A stretch of DNA of 64,000 nucleotides from Phlegmacium glaucopus (GCA_015039465.1 MU130533.1:62001-126000), one strand, 5' to 3'; shown: positions 48,875 through 60,912, numbered from the stretch's first letter. Notes: generated from the sequence alone by a model not told the origin. Program-made: numbers and translations.

Positions 48875-50161
48875 ATGGTGGCCAATCTCCTCAGTCTTCT
48901 ATGCGTCGCCATCTTCTTCATCGCCGCACCTGTAAATGCCGTCTCAGTGGACATGGTCCGCCACCAAGCTATTGCTCGCCATATTTCAGTACCTGAACCC
49001 TTAGCGAAACGATCCGTCACTGGCCGTTGCAGAACCCGTCCCAGTTCTTCCATAGTGCACTCAACAAGCACACCTCCCGCACCTACATCCACGAAGGCTC
49101 CTGCTCCTGCCTCTACTCCCCACCCCTCTCCTTCCCCAGCTCCTGCGCCAGCACCCAACCAAAGCTCGGGTGGTGGCGGTAAAGCTGGTATCGCCTGGGC
49201 CCTGGGTAACAATCCTGCTCTCAAGAATTTCCTGAGCTCCAAAGTCTCAGCGTATGTTTATTTCTTTCTCTGCTTCTCGTTCTATCTTTATCTTTATCTC
49301 TAGCGTATACACTTGGAACCCTGCTTCACCACCCGATCTCTTTGGTTTGGAATTCATTCCCATGTTGTGGGGCTACTCCCAAATTAGTGACTTTCAGCGT
49401 CTTGTTGTCCCCGGTTACGCGACTCATGTTCTAGGGTTCAACGAGTGAGTCCATGTTAGCCTCCATTCTTTTCAATAAATAAATAAATCCCATCAGACCC
49501 GATTTGAACACTCAATCTGGTATTGATGCATGGACCGCCGCTAGCCTCTGGCAGCAGTACATTCAGCCTCTGAAAAACCACGGCTATACTTTAGTGTCCC
49601 CCGCCACTACGTCTGCTCCCTCAGGCAAAAAATGGATGCAAGACTTTATTAGCGCTTGCCATGGTTGCACTGTACGCATCATATCATTGTGTCCTTAGCC
49701 ATCATTTCAATAACCTACTTTTTCTCTAGATTGACGTCGTTGCTCTGCACTGGTATGGCACTAATGCCCAAGCATTCATTGCCTATGTTACCGACTTCCA
49801 CACCACTTTTAACAGAAACATCTGGGTCACAGAATTTGCCTGCCAGGTTCGTTGTCTCCTCCCTCTTTCTTTGCGATCAATCGGCTAACCTTGGGCTATT
49901 ATAGGATTTCGCTGGGGGTCCACAGGCTGATCAAGACCAAGTTTTCGCCTTCATGAAGACCGTCACTTCCTGGATGGACAGCACTTCTTTTGTGGAAAAG
50001 TATTTCGCTTTTGGTATGTGTGAACCCTAGCCGTTGGAAACTGTGATCTTAACCTCGCTATATCAGGTGTTATGACAGATATGGGTAATGTCAGCCCACT
50101 CAATCAGCTTATGAACCCTGACGGCACACCAACTCCCCTTGGCTGGACCTACATCGGATAG
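48875..50161 (+). CDS. Secreted GH128-family glycoside hydrolase (beta-1,3-glucanase type)
   Basis: Secreted enzyme with a glycosyl-hydrolase catalytic core of family GH128, which acts on beta-1,3-glucan of fungal cell walls. The signal peptide is MVANLLSLLCVAIFFIAAPV followed by NAVS. A long Ser/Thr/Pro/Ala linker (about residues 50-100) precedes the barrel: GKAGIAWALGNNPALKNFLS, VYTWNPASPPDLFGLEFIPM, LWGYSQISDF, HVLGFNEPDLNTQSGIDAWT, KWMQDFISACHGCTIDVVAL, HWYGTNAQAFIAYVTDFHTT, NIWVTEFACQDFAGGPQADQ and YFAFGVMTDMGNVSPLNQLM. The likely acid/base is the Glu of GFNEPD and the nucleophile the Glu of WVTEFA, both intact. Five introns. Wall remodelling in growth or fruiting is a likely role. Confidence 0.92.
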
Positions 50162-51508
50162 AGACCCAGGATTGACTTTATAACAACATTATTCTACACA
50201 CTCATACTATACCCTTGACTGTAACGTCCTTTTTTCTTTCACCATTAAGTGCTAGTCACTACTCTTTAGTCTGTCATGTTCTTATCGTTACTGGTTATCG
50301 ATGGCTTCACTATCCTGTGCTGCGCATCCAGAGTTGTTATACAATCATTTTTCCGGAACATTTGGCTTGGCAAAACGTTCTAACTTTATGTAAGTAAAAC
50401 CGTCAATGCTTGTCAAAATTTAAAAATGATGCAAAAAAATTTCAAGCCCACACAGGCCACGGTAAGATCTCTGAGTAAACTCCCATGTCCGCTGGAACGC
50501 ACTCTTCATGAATCTTCACATTTTCCGATTACGCTCCCGGCTCTGCGCCATCTCAGCCCAAAGGAATTGAGCAAAAAATTAGTTATCCCAAATTGATATA
50601 CTTGTAGCCATGGCATTTCATTTTAGCCACCCGCAAAATGCTACTTATGACGAATCCGTCGGGATCGGAAAAACTGTTGCAAGCATCGTTGCCGAGGTTA
50701 CACTGAGACGTTGACCACTGCGCTATGGCATGTTATTGTATTCAACGAGAGGAGCGTGGAGCTGAAATAGCAACCGCGTCATCACTCCCGCACTGTACCA
50801 AAAGCAGATGTTTAAACACGGGCGTGAAGTGGCCTGCCGTCATGAAATGTTTCTAACCTAAAAGTTAGACTTCAATTACATCGATTCAATGCTTTCAACC
50901 TGAGAGAAATCTTTATATATGTCCGGGCAACCTAGGCTGATCATATGTCCAATTTAAAAAAGTTCTCGAGCCATTAACTTATCGACAGCTATCGACGCGA
51001 CGGCCATTTGCCGAATGAAGCCGACAGGAAACCCACCATGCCGGCTCATAACCCATATCTCTCCGGTCACACTCGGAAAATAAAATATAATGACGGCCGG
51101 ACATCACTCCTAATAAAGATATCACCCTTCTCCAGTAGGTCCGAAATGGCTGATGGCATGGCCGGGTATTGCAGCTCAGAAAGTTTAATTATACCTATAG
51201 TAATAAGGGAAAGGTTCCCTGTATTTCCAACTGTATGCCGATGCCGAGCGTTGCTGTGGGTGAATTTCATCTCACCAGTTGCCTCTTGAATTTTGTAGAG
51301 CCTTGCACAACACATTCAACTTCAAGTACTTACTGTAACGCTTCAAATATTCTCCCAAAGCCTTGGGAATGAATAGATCCGTGATTATATCAGCAACGGC
51401 TCTCCCTTGTGTGAACGACCCCTATTTGTTGGGAATTTTATTATGCATGCAAAATATACTCACAGTGCACCAAGCGCATCAAGCACACCCCAGTAGCTCG
51501 TCCTTAAA
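50162..51508. other. 1.35-kb spacer without a convincing gene
   Basis: Only short frames and AT-rich stretches. A tRNA A-box-like match occurs on the minus strand near 50728-50738 but lacks a matching B-box. The right end holds the promoter of the AhpD-fold gene. Confidence 0.5.
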
Positions 51509-52959
51509 ATGTCCAACATCAAACTCAGCCCTGCAATCAAACAGCTTCTGACCTTGCGCAGCCCAAACGTTCTGCCAAGTCCTCCTTTGGCTCAGCTTAA
51601 TAGAGTATTAACAAAGACTTTCCGGGACGCGAAAGTGAGGAAAGCAGAGACGGGATGGTTGGTTGCTACGGTAAGGGCCTACAAACCCCACCCCCCATCG
51701 GCTTTCATTCTATTATACTATAACCTGACGAGATCAACTTCCTATTGATTTATAGACCTGCACATTGCTGACAGCCAACCGCCCTTCAGCTGTCGGACAC
51801 TTGTATCGTTTCATCACACGGTTGACTCTCGAAGACAATGGAACGCAAAATACCGAGCTCGACGTCTCAGCTGCGGTAAATAAGGCGGCACTAATGCGGG
51901 AGTCAGCGTTGAAAAGCGTCATCTTCATCGGTGTACCCCGAGTGAGCCCTAATCCTAATAAAAAAGAAATTCGGACTTTTCGTCCGTTCTTAGACCAACA
52001 CGAGGAACTTGGGAGGGTGCTTATGTTCTATTTGATTTAGGTCATACTATCCCTTACTGCCCTACATGAAGCGCTCGATGATGAAGTCAAACATGCTTTG
52101 AGGACTAATTCCAAGAGGTGCGGACTCACGTACACTGTCTTTTGCCCATAAAAGTATTAATGTCTCTTCGCTTCTCTTCCCTGTCCTATGCGTGTATTAC
52201 TCCTTGGGTCTTGTCTGATTTTGGTATGTCGCACCCCCACCACACCCCCCACCTTCCACCTGGTAAATTAGGACCGCAACTTCGGACAATATCTCATCAA
52301 TCGTGACGCAAGGCATGGCTCTTTGGAAGTCAATTTACCAGCCTCATGCAGATAAGCTTCATGACAAGCTGGGATCCTATCACCCAGATTTCATTTGTGA
52401 GTTGACACGTTTCTAATCTCTTGACCCTTTCCTTCCCCTTCGCGTGCTACTTAGGGAAAAAAAGAGATAGTCCATGCTATCGGCCTGACCTCGTGATAAT
52501 GATTCTTTTCATCATGTTTTCTCAAATTTGACCCCCGCCCATTGTTGCTGTGTCTTGTCTTTTTATTTCGTGAAGAGCTATCTTTACTGATGCACTCTAC
52601 CGGGCCATTCAGCGTTTATCATCCAATGCTATGGCTCTGTACTTGCCCCCCTGTCAGGAGGGACGAAGTCTTATTCCGACACAAGCAGTTTGGACGATCT
52701 AGACCAAGGAAATCTCAGTCGTGCTTTGGGTTCTGTCGTTGGTATCGCATCTCTCCGGGCAGAAGGCGGTGTAGGCCCACAATTGATAAGCCACACTTTC
52801 GGTCTTCTAAAAGCCCGGAACACGGAAAATCAGACCGAGGAAGATAAATGGCTTTCTAGTGATGAAGGGACTGAATGGGTGCTTCGCACTGTGGACGAGG
52901 TCCTCGATGGTTTGTCATCAGAAGAATTTCACGATCAGCCGCTCAAGGTCAAACTGTGA
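51509..52959 (+). CDS. AhpD-fold (carboxymuconolactone-decarboxylase-like) fungal protein
   Basis: Conserved fungal protein whose helical pattern suits the AhpD-like superfamily. The start at 51509 gives MSNIKLSPAIKQLLTLRSPN, then LNRVLTKTFRDAKVRKAETG. Exons continue TCTLLTANRPSAVGHLYRFI, AAVNKAALMRESALKSVIFI, GVPRVILSLTALHEALDDEV, MALWKSIYQPHADKLHDKLG and SYHPDFISFIIQCYGSVLAP. The last exon gives DLDQGNLSRALGSVVGIASL, RAEGGVGPQLISHTFGLLKA and SDEGTEWVLRTVDEVLDGL. No CxxC catalytic motif is visible, so peroxidase-type chemistry is unlikely. One intron (about 52397-52608) is about 210 nt, long for this window. Biochemical role unknown. Confidence 0.78.
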
Positions 52960-53403
52960 TATGGGGGAAGGTAGATCTCTAGGTCTGGTGGATATTAAAA
53001 CTTAGACTTTCTCCGTGGTCATGTCTTTTAATTTATTATTGTTTATAAATTCCACAAACAACAAAGTCTTTCACAAGAATCAAAAGCAGGTCCTTTCCTG
53101 CCTCACCCCCGACCATACACGTGAAAAGTAATACCGATGACCCCTCCCTTTTCATCGGTAGTAACCACAATTCAATATTTATGAGATATCAGATCCGACT
53201 ATCATTTTTCAGGCTCGTAGAATTTTACTGCTAAAAGGAGGGTTTCACACCCGTCGACATGCCTTGGGATGATGCCGTCACCCAGAAGTCGAAGCATACC
53301 CAGGTATGACATCCCTAGAGACGATATGATACAATGAAAATGAACTATGGTACATATGGTAATATTTTGAGCAAGAAGGACACTAGCGAGAGAAAAAACA
53401 TTC
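52960..53403. other. Spacer between convergent genes
   Basis: About 440 bp of 3'-flanking sequence between the AhpD-fold and DUF6593 genes. No element is recognised. Confidence 0.55.
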
Positions 53404-54245
53404 TTAAACATTCCAAGTGACGCAAAATCTGTAAAGCATGGCTGACAGGGTGACCATGTCCATGATGGGTGGATGCGTCTGTAAAGAAGAAAATTCATGA
53501 GAATTCTTTTTTTCGAGTGTCCATAGATGAAGGGGAATTTACAACTGTGCCCATGCCTGCCGTACGAATAAAATGAAGCTCGCCGAAGACGTCACCGATC
53601 TGGTAACGAGTCTGCCGCGTTGGACGGAAAAAGGCAATAACTTCGTTAGACGAATCCTGGAGCTGTATCGAGATAAGAGACTAAGAAAGAAGACAAGTGG
53701 AATCAGAGGATTTACTAAGATGTCCGTGTTCGTGGTACTGGGCCTCCAACGATATGGTAAACCATCGGGGCCGGTGAAACTACGAACGCCCTGAGGTACA
53801 AGGGTGTCAAAAGAAAGCTACTGATACAGCAAGAGAAAAAACGAACGACGATTGCAGGATCCGGTCGCGCGAGGTCAACCATCCTCAGAGAATGCTATCC
53901 ATCGGACAATATTAATCAGACCGCAACAAGAAGAGAAGAGAAAGCGACAAGCCTTTCCCATCACGACGCGACCTAGGCCGCCGTTTGGGGCCCATTCAAG
54001 CTTTGCGATTCGATCCTCTTTGTTAGGTCGAAGAGCACGCCACATAGTAGTGATGCTGTGCCCATTCGGCGCAGTTGTGGTCTGATAGAGAAAGAGTAGA
54101 CGGTGAGCTACTTAACAGTGTCATAGATCGAAGTATTGTAAACCTGGAATCGGTAAAGGACACCCCAGGAGTTAAATAATATACTTTCACGACAGTCTTG
54201 GTTAGTCCACGAGAGAACATCGTTAGAAGGAGCAGAGGATGACAT
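53404..54245 (-). CDS. DUF6593-like agaricomycete protein
   Basis: Protein of a family abundant in mushrooms, built of beta strands and without known function. Starting at the ATG at 54245 it reads MSSSAPSNDVLSWTNQDCRE, SILFNSWGVLYRFQ, then after an intron TTTAPNGHSITTMWRALRPN, KEDRIAKLEWAPNGGLGRVV. After a second intron, whose donor I cannot fix, comes LSFDTLVPQGVRSFTGPDGL, PYRWRPSTTNTDILLQDSSN, EVIAFFRPTRQTRYQIGDVF and GELHFIRTAGMGT. A last exon adds THPPIMDMVTLSAMLYRFCV and the stop at 53404. The IAKLEW and FTGPDGLPYRWR motifs resemble DUF6593. An extra upstream exon beginning MAQPDPYFHLDTLRQA (ATG at 54476) is possible. Confidence 0.68.
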
Positions 54246-55317
54246 TGGAATAGATGGATAAGATGAATAGTGTAAAGCAGAAACTCTGGAGTAGAAAATG
54301 CCAGTGAGCTATTGCTTTTATACCAAGCGCAGGCAAATATTCAAGGCGATAATTCCATTTCTTGTCGGATAGATGATCCTTGAATCGATCGGGAGTGTGG
54401 ACGTTGGGTGAAAATAAATAAAAACTGAAGCCTGTCTCAACGTGTCGAGATGGAAGTAAGGGTCCGGCTGAGCCATGGTCGGTGGAGCGAAATTCCGATT
54501 GAACAGTAGAGTGAAATGATCGAAAAACATGAGTCAAAAGGCGACCAACTGTTTACAACGTTGAAGTTTGCCCATAGCGAAAAAAATAGACCGGCAACGG
54601 CCTATTCTTTCCATAAACCACGCTAATGTGCGCCTTGAATCCGGATGATTCTTAAAGGAAACCAGGTAAAATAAAATCGCCAGAGAGGATTAAAATTGCC
54701 ATGCAATTTCTGATGATGGATATTTTGATCGAATGCACGAGGCGATCTGTTTGGGACAGATTAGAAATAAGGAGCAGCTCAAGAGTGGAGAGGACATAAA
54801 CGTGTAGTTGTATCCGGGGTTGAAGAAAGCATGTCTGCATCGTGTTGGTGGTATTGTGTCCGGCCGAAAGGCACAGGGATAGTGACTGTGTGGACATCAG
54901 CTATCTCAAGATTTCAAGTCGGATTCATTGCAAGACGTGAGCGGATGTTGATTTTGTAAATTGATTTGGTATCGGGATTTGTTACCGAATAAGAGTAAAA
55001 TAGGCGACATGTATGGCACTGGGTCTGCAAGAATACTCAATCGTCGATCTGTTCAGAAGTTTAATTTCATCCAATGAACCTAGTTTTGCACGAGAAAGTT
55101 GTCATTTGACGTTCAAGCGGTAATTTCAACTGGATAAAATAGCGGTTTAACTTTCGGAGCCCATCGGAGCTTGCCTAAAAGTTAGTGCGAATCTGGTACG
55201 TTCTTTATGGTATAGAAATCAAAAATTAGCTGTTATTTTGTTAAAAAGTGGTCTGGAACTGTACATCAATTTCCTGATACAGACGGAAGCACATTACACG
55301 TACAGCATGGGCAATGG
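54246..55317. other. 1.07-kb spacer upstream of the DUF6593 gene
   Basis: The first 230 bp may include an alternative first exon of the DUF6593 gene. A minus-strand frame at 54652-54897 has no family signature. The right end is the uL11m 3' flank. Nothing else is recognised. Confidence 0.5.
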
Positions 55318-55810
55318 TCATGGAACGACCTGCACGCCTAAACTTCTTGCACTCCCTACGATCATCCTTGCGATAGATTCAAGTGGTATTATCTTCATGT
55401 GCTCATCAGTAGCCTTGATTTTTGCAATTTCGTACACGTGTTTGAGAGTGATTGTTCCAGAGATCTCATGGCCTGGACGGCCCGTTCCTTTTTCAATGCC
55501 GGCAGCCTTCTTGAGAAAATATGAAGCAGGAGGTGTTTTTGTAATAAAGGAGAAAGTGCGGTCGGGTTGAACGGTAATCAGAGTTGGAATAGGTACCCCA
55601 GGTTCTATGTGTGTCGTTCTGGCATTGAATTCTTTACAAAAGTCCATGGATTTCACCCCTCGTGCACCAAGAGCCGGGCCCACGGGGGGTGTTGGTGCAG
55701 CTTTGCCTGCTGGAATCAGCAAACGCTACTGGTTGTGAGATATATGGCGATAAAGGTGGAATAAAACATACCACTATTTGGGCTCTTGCTTTTGAGGCTG
55801 CCTTGGACAT
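55318..55810 (-). CDS. MRPL19: Mitochondrial large-subunit ribosomal protein uL11m
   Basis: Component of the mitochondrial 54S subunit GTPase-associated stalk base. The start at 55810 gives MSKAASKARAQIV. One intron (GTATGTTTT to CAGTAG) leads to RLLIPAGKAAPTPPVGPALG, ARGVKSMDFCKEFNARTTHI, ITVQPDRTFSFITKTPPASY, FLKKAAGIEKGTGRPGHEIS, GTITLKHVYEIAKIKATDEH and SIARMIVGSARSLGVQVVP. The PPVGPALGxxG and MxFCKxFN signatures are diagnostic of L11. Length is about 146 residues. There is no cleavable presequence beyond the short basic N-terminus, as is common for L11 proteins. Confidence 0.95.
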
Positions 55811-55916
55811 GAAAAGTAAAAGTCAGAGAACGAGAGTGACAGAGTAACTTGCAGCTGTGTGACTAATAAGCCATTTTTGGGCTGGGAGGGTTACCTAGTC
55901 ACTAGCATGAACTTGA
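55811..55916. promoter_or_regulatory. 106-bp divergent promoter between uL11m and the M28 aminopeptidase
   Basis: Two start codons face away from each other across 106 bp, pairing a housekeeping mitochondrial gene with a gene for a secreted protease. Both transcription starts must lie in or near this stretch. Confidence 0.55.
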
Positions 55917-58062
55917 AGCATCTTGCGTTTTTGTTGTCCATATGTTCATTGGGCGGAGCGAATCCTATTGGATTCGCTCAAGATGATCAAATCCCTCTCG
56001 GACAAGTAGAAACTACGTATCCTGGGTTCGACCTCGACTTAACCTCACGTCGTCTCGTTCAGTTTGAGGGGAAAGACCCGATGTGGATAACCGAACTCGA
56101 AAAGGTTGTACTCTTAGTCTCTCTACGCAGTTCCTCCATGTTGATTATTGTACGGCTACTCAGATACAAGTGAAGGCTCAAGGCTTCAAGTTCTTTGACA
56201 TGTGACACCAATCTCTATTTCGGACAATAGACCTGAACTCACCTGTTCCGCGTTTAGTACCGAAGCTCAAGAACTTGGAACGTTGGCACGCCTGAGGCCC
56301 AATGTGAAACGTAGGGTTGTTCCAACGTCCTCGCCTCAATAACTTATTCTTAAACATCAGCATCTTTTCCGACACCCAATGCCACCGAGAAGGTTAGGCC
56401 TATTTTGAAGACACTGTCAACCCAAGGTCCAAGGGAGAACTTAGAGAAGTTTTCCAGCTTCCGGACAAGATGTAATTCTCCTTCGTTATTCAATTGGATC
56501 ATTTAATTCATCTTCTTCAGATTACCGCAGTGAAGTGAATCATGTCCATGTCCATTTTCGTCGGCATCTTACCCGGGCTTACATCATAGACTGGGAAGCA
56601 AAGTCAAGAATGGCTCCTTTCCAAGATCTCACAGGTGGCTGATATGAGTTTCCGTTGTTCTATTGTTTCTGAAACCGTTTTACAGATCACGAGCCAACAT
56701 GCGTCAGAGTCGCTAGCTAAACTTATCAAACTCTCAGAGTTTGCCCATTCCTGGGGACAGAACACCATTGTCAGTGATGTCACCACATTGCGAAGATTGT
56801 GATTTATATTCTGCAGATTGCACGCATTCAAGGGTCTTCAACTACAGATGATGGGATCGTTGTTCTCGGCGCTCACCAGGATAGGTATGCTTATATTATT
56901 AGGCATATAGGCAACCTCGTCCGTTATCTTAATGAATTATCCCTGTCGACAGTACGAACGCGTGGCCATTCCTTCCTGCCCCTGGTACGATTCCATCGTA
57001 GTTCGAGAACTTCGGCAACTGACTTAATGAATTTACAGGCGCTGATGGTGCTTTCTTTACTTGAGCTTCGAAATGTTTTTTATGACTTATTTTTTGGTAA
57101 TCAGATGATGGTTCTGGAAGTGTCACAATCTTGGAAGCGTACCGTGGCCTTCTCGCCGCCGATTTTCATCCTGTTCGTACCATCGAGTTCCACTGGTATT
57201 CTGCTGAGGTGTGTGCATTAAATTAGTTCATATATCCCTTCCAACCATATCGTTTCAACAGGAGGCAGGCCTTCTAGGATCTCAAGCTGTCGCCAAAGAT
57301 TACGAAGCACGCTCCCTGAACGTTCTCGCCATGAGTCAGGTTCGTCCTCTTCTTCCCAACTGTCACTGGTCACTGTCCCTTATACATGCTTAGTTCGACA
57401 TGACCGCATGGGTCAAGGTTGTTCACATTGATTCTTTTGTAGAAATGAACTTAAAGCATCTTTGCAGCGAGGAACCCGCGAGGAAGTCGGAATTATAACT
57501 GATTTCACTGACGAAAGGTTTGTCACTTATTTTATACCTCAATCTAGTGTTTGACATATAATTTAGCCTCACATCATTTAACAAGGCCTTGGTGGACTTA
57601 TACCTCGACATTCCATTTGTGGAGGTGAGATTATGAATATCAGACTACAATATTGTATTTTACATGATCTCCAGACTAAATGCGGATATGCATGCAGTGA
57701 TCAGTTGAGGAATGCTCTACTTCCAGTCTTGTACACGCTGACAACTAATGTTTCTAGCGCCTCGTGGAGAAAGGCAGGGTACCCCTCATCGTTCACCATT
57801 GGTTCGTTTTGAGATCCGTTGGAGACATTCACTTACCTTCTTGATGCAGAGAGTAGTTTCGAAAACGCGAACACTGGAAACATCCACTCGATAAATGAGT
57901 CCGTTCTCTATTTGCTATTGCAGATCCACCGATTTTAACCTAATTGCCCCTAGCCGCATTGATATCTCTGATGAGTTTAGCTTCACTCACATGCTTGAAT
58001 TTTCTAAGCTCGCCGTTGCATTTGCGGTGGAGCTTGGTGGATACGATTCGTCGAAATCATAG
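55917..58062 (+). CDS. Secreted M28-family leucine aminopeptidase, very intron-rich
   Basis: Zinc aminopeptidase that removes N-terminal residues from peptides outside the cell. The signal peptide is [20 protein letters not shown], followed by a propeptide. Joining about 19 exons gives [173 protein letters not shown] and [20 protein letters not shown]. The zinc ligands and catalytic acids (His of GAHQDS, Asp of ADDDGSG, the Glu pair of SAEEAG, Asp of SQFDMTA, His of DHASW) are all present. About 18 introns, many near 50 nt, each restore the frame, so apparent stops are intronic and the gene looks intact. Confidence 0.87.
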
Positions 58063-60032
58063 AGATAGGGCACAGTTACTTAGCAGCCAGAGCGTAGCGT
58101 TTACCTGAAGTGTAGCCCAGATTTATACCATATGATCCCAAGTCATTCAAGAATATTAAATTGTGCTTTTCGTAACATATACGCACCGGGTGCCTGCTGA
58201 TCATGCTCTGCTTTCAGCACAGTACTGAAGGGTCTTTGGTTTGAACCGCACCTTAGAGCTGCAGTAATCCCATATGCACACGCAACCGTCCGCATAACCC
58301 TCGACAAAAGTGGCGAAGCTCCGAGTCGTGGCTCCCCTCGAACGCCTCAAGGGAGGTGGACCCTCGCATCTGTAACCAAACTGGCAAACTGACAATCAGG
58401 GGTTTTCCCTCCCATCGCTGTATTCTTTCATCACAGATTTGAACCTGATTGTTGACCTATGAATGATAAACGTAAATGAGTGAAAAGTGGAAGTGACTTA
58501 AGTGGACTTAGTGGAAACTAACCTCCAAAATGGACATATTAGGTACTTGACTCGGATGTGGTTTTGAGGTCAGGTGCCCAAGGTCCGAGTCGAAGCTTAG
58601 AAGTTTTCTGTTGCTACCAAAAGCACGCCACTTCGAAATGCCATAGCGTTAGGTACATTCACGGGTCACGGCGCTATTGTCCTTCACAGACCAGAGTCTG
58701 ACGGTTTCATGAAAACCACCTGTAAAAAAAATTGAGCGCACTCTCCGTCGAACAATTGGTGGCAAGACAGCTGACACCACGTTTAAGTGGCATCTTTTTC
58801 CATTTTCGTATGCAGTTGAATGTGGACTACCCGATGGTGGATCAAGTTATTGAGTCTTATGATAGGTTGTCAAAAGAGTGTACATTTGTTGCAAATGGAC
58901 CAATGAAATCCGGCAGGGGCCATCACTATATCCGATGATCGACGTATCTTCCTGAATTACTGCATCTGTTACATGGCAATATCCTCCATTGTTATATGGC
59001 GATGAACCTATTCAGTAGGTACCCACAGCTTTTTCTTCGATGAAAAAAATGAATATCAGCTCTCAGAGACAGTAATAATAGCCCTATAGGTCGATCGAGT
59101 CCATTGCGCAAAAGAACTCTCCCAGCCATTGCGAGCCGATCCGGGCAGGCGCACAATATCCTAAGGCAGTGGAGGGTCGACAGTTCTTGGAGCCAAGGTG
59201 AAATTAGGGGGGGTCTTCTTCAATTCAATTCCCCCAGCTGACTTGTATCTTTTGACTGGTGCTAACTCGAAGGGTGAGTGAACTCCAGCTTGAGTAATAA
59301 GATCATGGTCATCTGGATGTTCAGTCATCTTCCCTAGCGTTTGGGCCTGAGAGTGAATCATGATCAGATTTCTCGTAAATAGTTTTGGACAGGCTCCCAT
59401 AGAGATCACTAGCATTCCGGAGCACAGCGCCGGATTTTTCAGAAACTTCGGTCAATATGTCTCGCTGTAAGAAAGCAAGTCCGTGGATGTCGATGATGGG
59501 GTGGAAGCATGCTATTTTATGAGCTTTACTGGTTGCAACTGGGATAGGGTGACTAGTAGGGATAGGTTTCCTATGAGAAAAAATCTTGGAAACAGCACGG
59601 AGGGCAGATCTTTATGGCAAATTGACTCAGACGACGAGGTTGATACATCACGGTCTGCAGATGTGACTTTCTGTCGTCAGGGATTAAAAAGTGACTCTCT
59701 GGAATGATATTCAGATGCTCACCAGGAAAACGTATGACTTATGGCCATCTCATCTGGACTGTTCAAAGAGTCAGCCCATTTGAGTTGAAGAAACCACTCT
59801 CACAAAATGCATATGGTGCTTGGAGTGCACGAACTGCCACTGTCAGTACGAGATTCTTGCAAGGTAGAGTAGGGCTACGATTCTCTTTAATTGCCGTTTA
59901 GTATGAGAACTGTGCTGCTATTTTTTTAATCCCCCGATGGCGCAGCCACTGAACCGTATAGGAACAATAATTACGTACTTACTAAGGTTATATGACCAAT
60001 TAGGTTATGTTCACGAGCAACTTTCCTCCAGA
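58063..60032. other. 2-kb region with WD40 debris and no intact gene
   Basis: Apart from the WD40-like pieces on the minus strand (58201-58727), short frames occur on both strands. One is 59704-59901 plus, reading MIFRCSPGKRMTYGHLIW, faintly like a WD40 blade start. A short direct array of agtgga motifs lies at 58487-58516. I cannot assemble a gene. Confidence 0.45.
58201..58727 (-). pseudogene. Probable WD40-repeat gene fragment
   Basis: Two minus-strand segments resemble WD40 blade ends. After an acceptor-like TTTTTTTTACAG at about 58720 the sequence reads GGFHETVRLWSVKDNSAVTR; near 58320-58240 it reads FVEGYADGCVCIWDYCSSKV. Between them frames are broken by stops that I cannot remove with convincing introns. 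This may be a remnant of a WD40 protein, for example an NLR-type gene common in mushrooms, or a poorly read intron-rich gene. Confidence 0.35.
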
Positions 60033-60624
60033 ATGTCTCGGACACAACTGCGTGAAGATATCGACAGAGCATATGAAGTTCAGTCAAAGGCTGCAATAGA
60101 AGTCTGTCATCCAATCTCAATCTTTCAGCGTGTGACACCCACGATGAGATGATAATCATAGGGAGCAGCACGAACGACGGCAATTGGCAGTGGTTTAGTC
60201 GTTATTGCTAATCATACCTGGCCTGCTTTCAGGTGTGGCAAGGCTCCCTAGATATATTGGGTTCTCATATCTAACATGCTCCCATTGTCACAGACGACAA
60301 ACTCTCGCTTTTAAAGGATTTGTTATCTCAGCCTGTATGTGGACTGTCGCCAGCCACATAGAAGCATACTAACAAGGAGTAACATAAGTTACAATCTCTG
60401 GCTTGGTGTTTGGTGCAGAAAGTGCATTGAAGCAACATGAAACTGTTAGAAGGAGGGAAGAAAATATTATCCGGCGAGAAGCCCGTCTTGATCTGGCCAG
60501 GAGAGGACTTGTTGCCACTGAAACGGAAATCGCAAACTGGAAAGCAGAAAAAGAAAGGCAAAAACAATCGACCTCGTCTACTGCGTCCGTAAATTCAAAC
60601 GCCAACCTTCGTCCAAATGTATGA
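60033..60624 (+). CDS. Two-helix membrane protein with C-terminal coiled coil, HIG1/Rcf2-like layout
   Basis: Four exons splice in frame. MSRTQLREDIDRAYEVQSKA ends at an intron (60102-60162). Next comes EGAARTTAIGSGLVVIANHT, WPAFR, an intron, then RQTLAFKGFVISA, an intron, then FTISGLVFGAESALKQHETV, RRREENIIRREARLDLARRG and LVATETEIANWKAEKERQKQ. Two moderately hydrophobic Gly/Ala helices joined by a basic loop, then a charged helix, resemble the HIG1-type respiratory-complex factors (Rcf2/Aim38) in layout. Sequence identity to that family is not established. It converges on the C2-domain gene (288 bp apart). Gene reality is likely; function is open. Confidence 0.6.
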
Positions 60625-60912
60625 TTAATGACCATTGTGTTTGAACGATCATCGATGCGAGGCAACATACAACTTGAAGCTTGAAGCACCGCGTGACGCA
60701 CGCTGAGTACAAGCAAATACATGTTTTGGTAGTTTCTTAATAGCACAAGTTCATATATGTGACACATTCAATTAGGTTACGATTCAAATTGAAGTCTACT
60801 GTATATAAAGTATGTTTCGGTATCTAGAAAAATATAGAGTTCATGACAGGCAAATCACAATGCAAACGACAAGTTCATTAAATAGATTAGTATGCTCCCT
60901 CCTTATCCATAC

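Noticed and set aside
50640..50740. tRNA-like element on the minus strand with an A-box match (TAGCGCAGTGG)
   Set aside because: No B-box (GGTTCGAANCC type) or pairing acceptor arm is found at the right distance. It could at most be a tRNA-derived remnant.
54652..54897. Minus-strand frame upstream of the DUF6593 gene
   Set aside because: No signature and no splicing partner; probably chance.
56170..56480. Apparent stops and frameshifts in the aminopeptidase
   Set aside because: Each interruption lies inside a short stretch with GT and AG ends whose removal restores a conserved M28 sequence, so the gene is judged intact and not a pseudogene.
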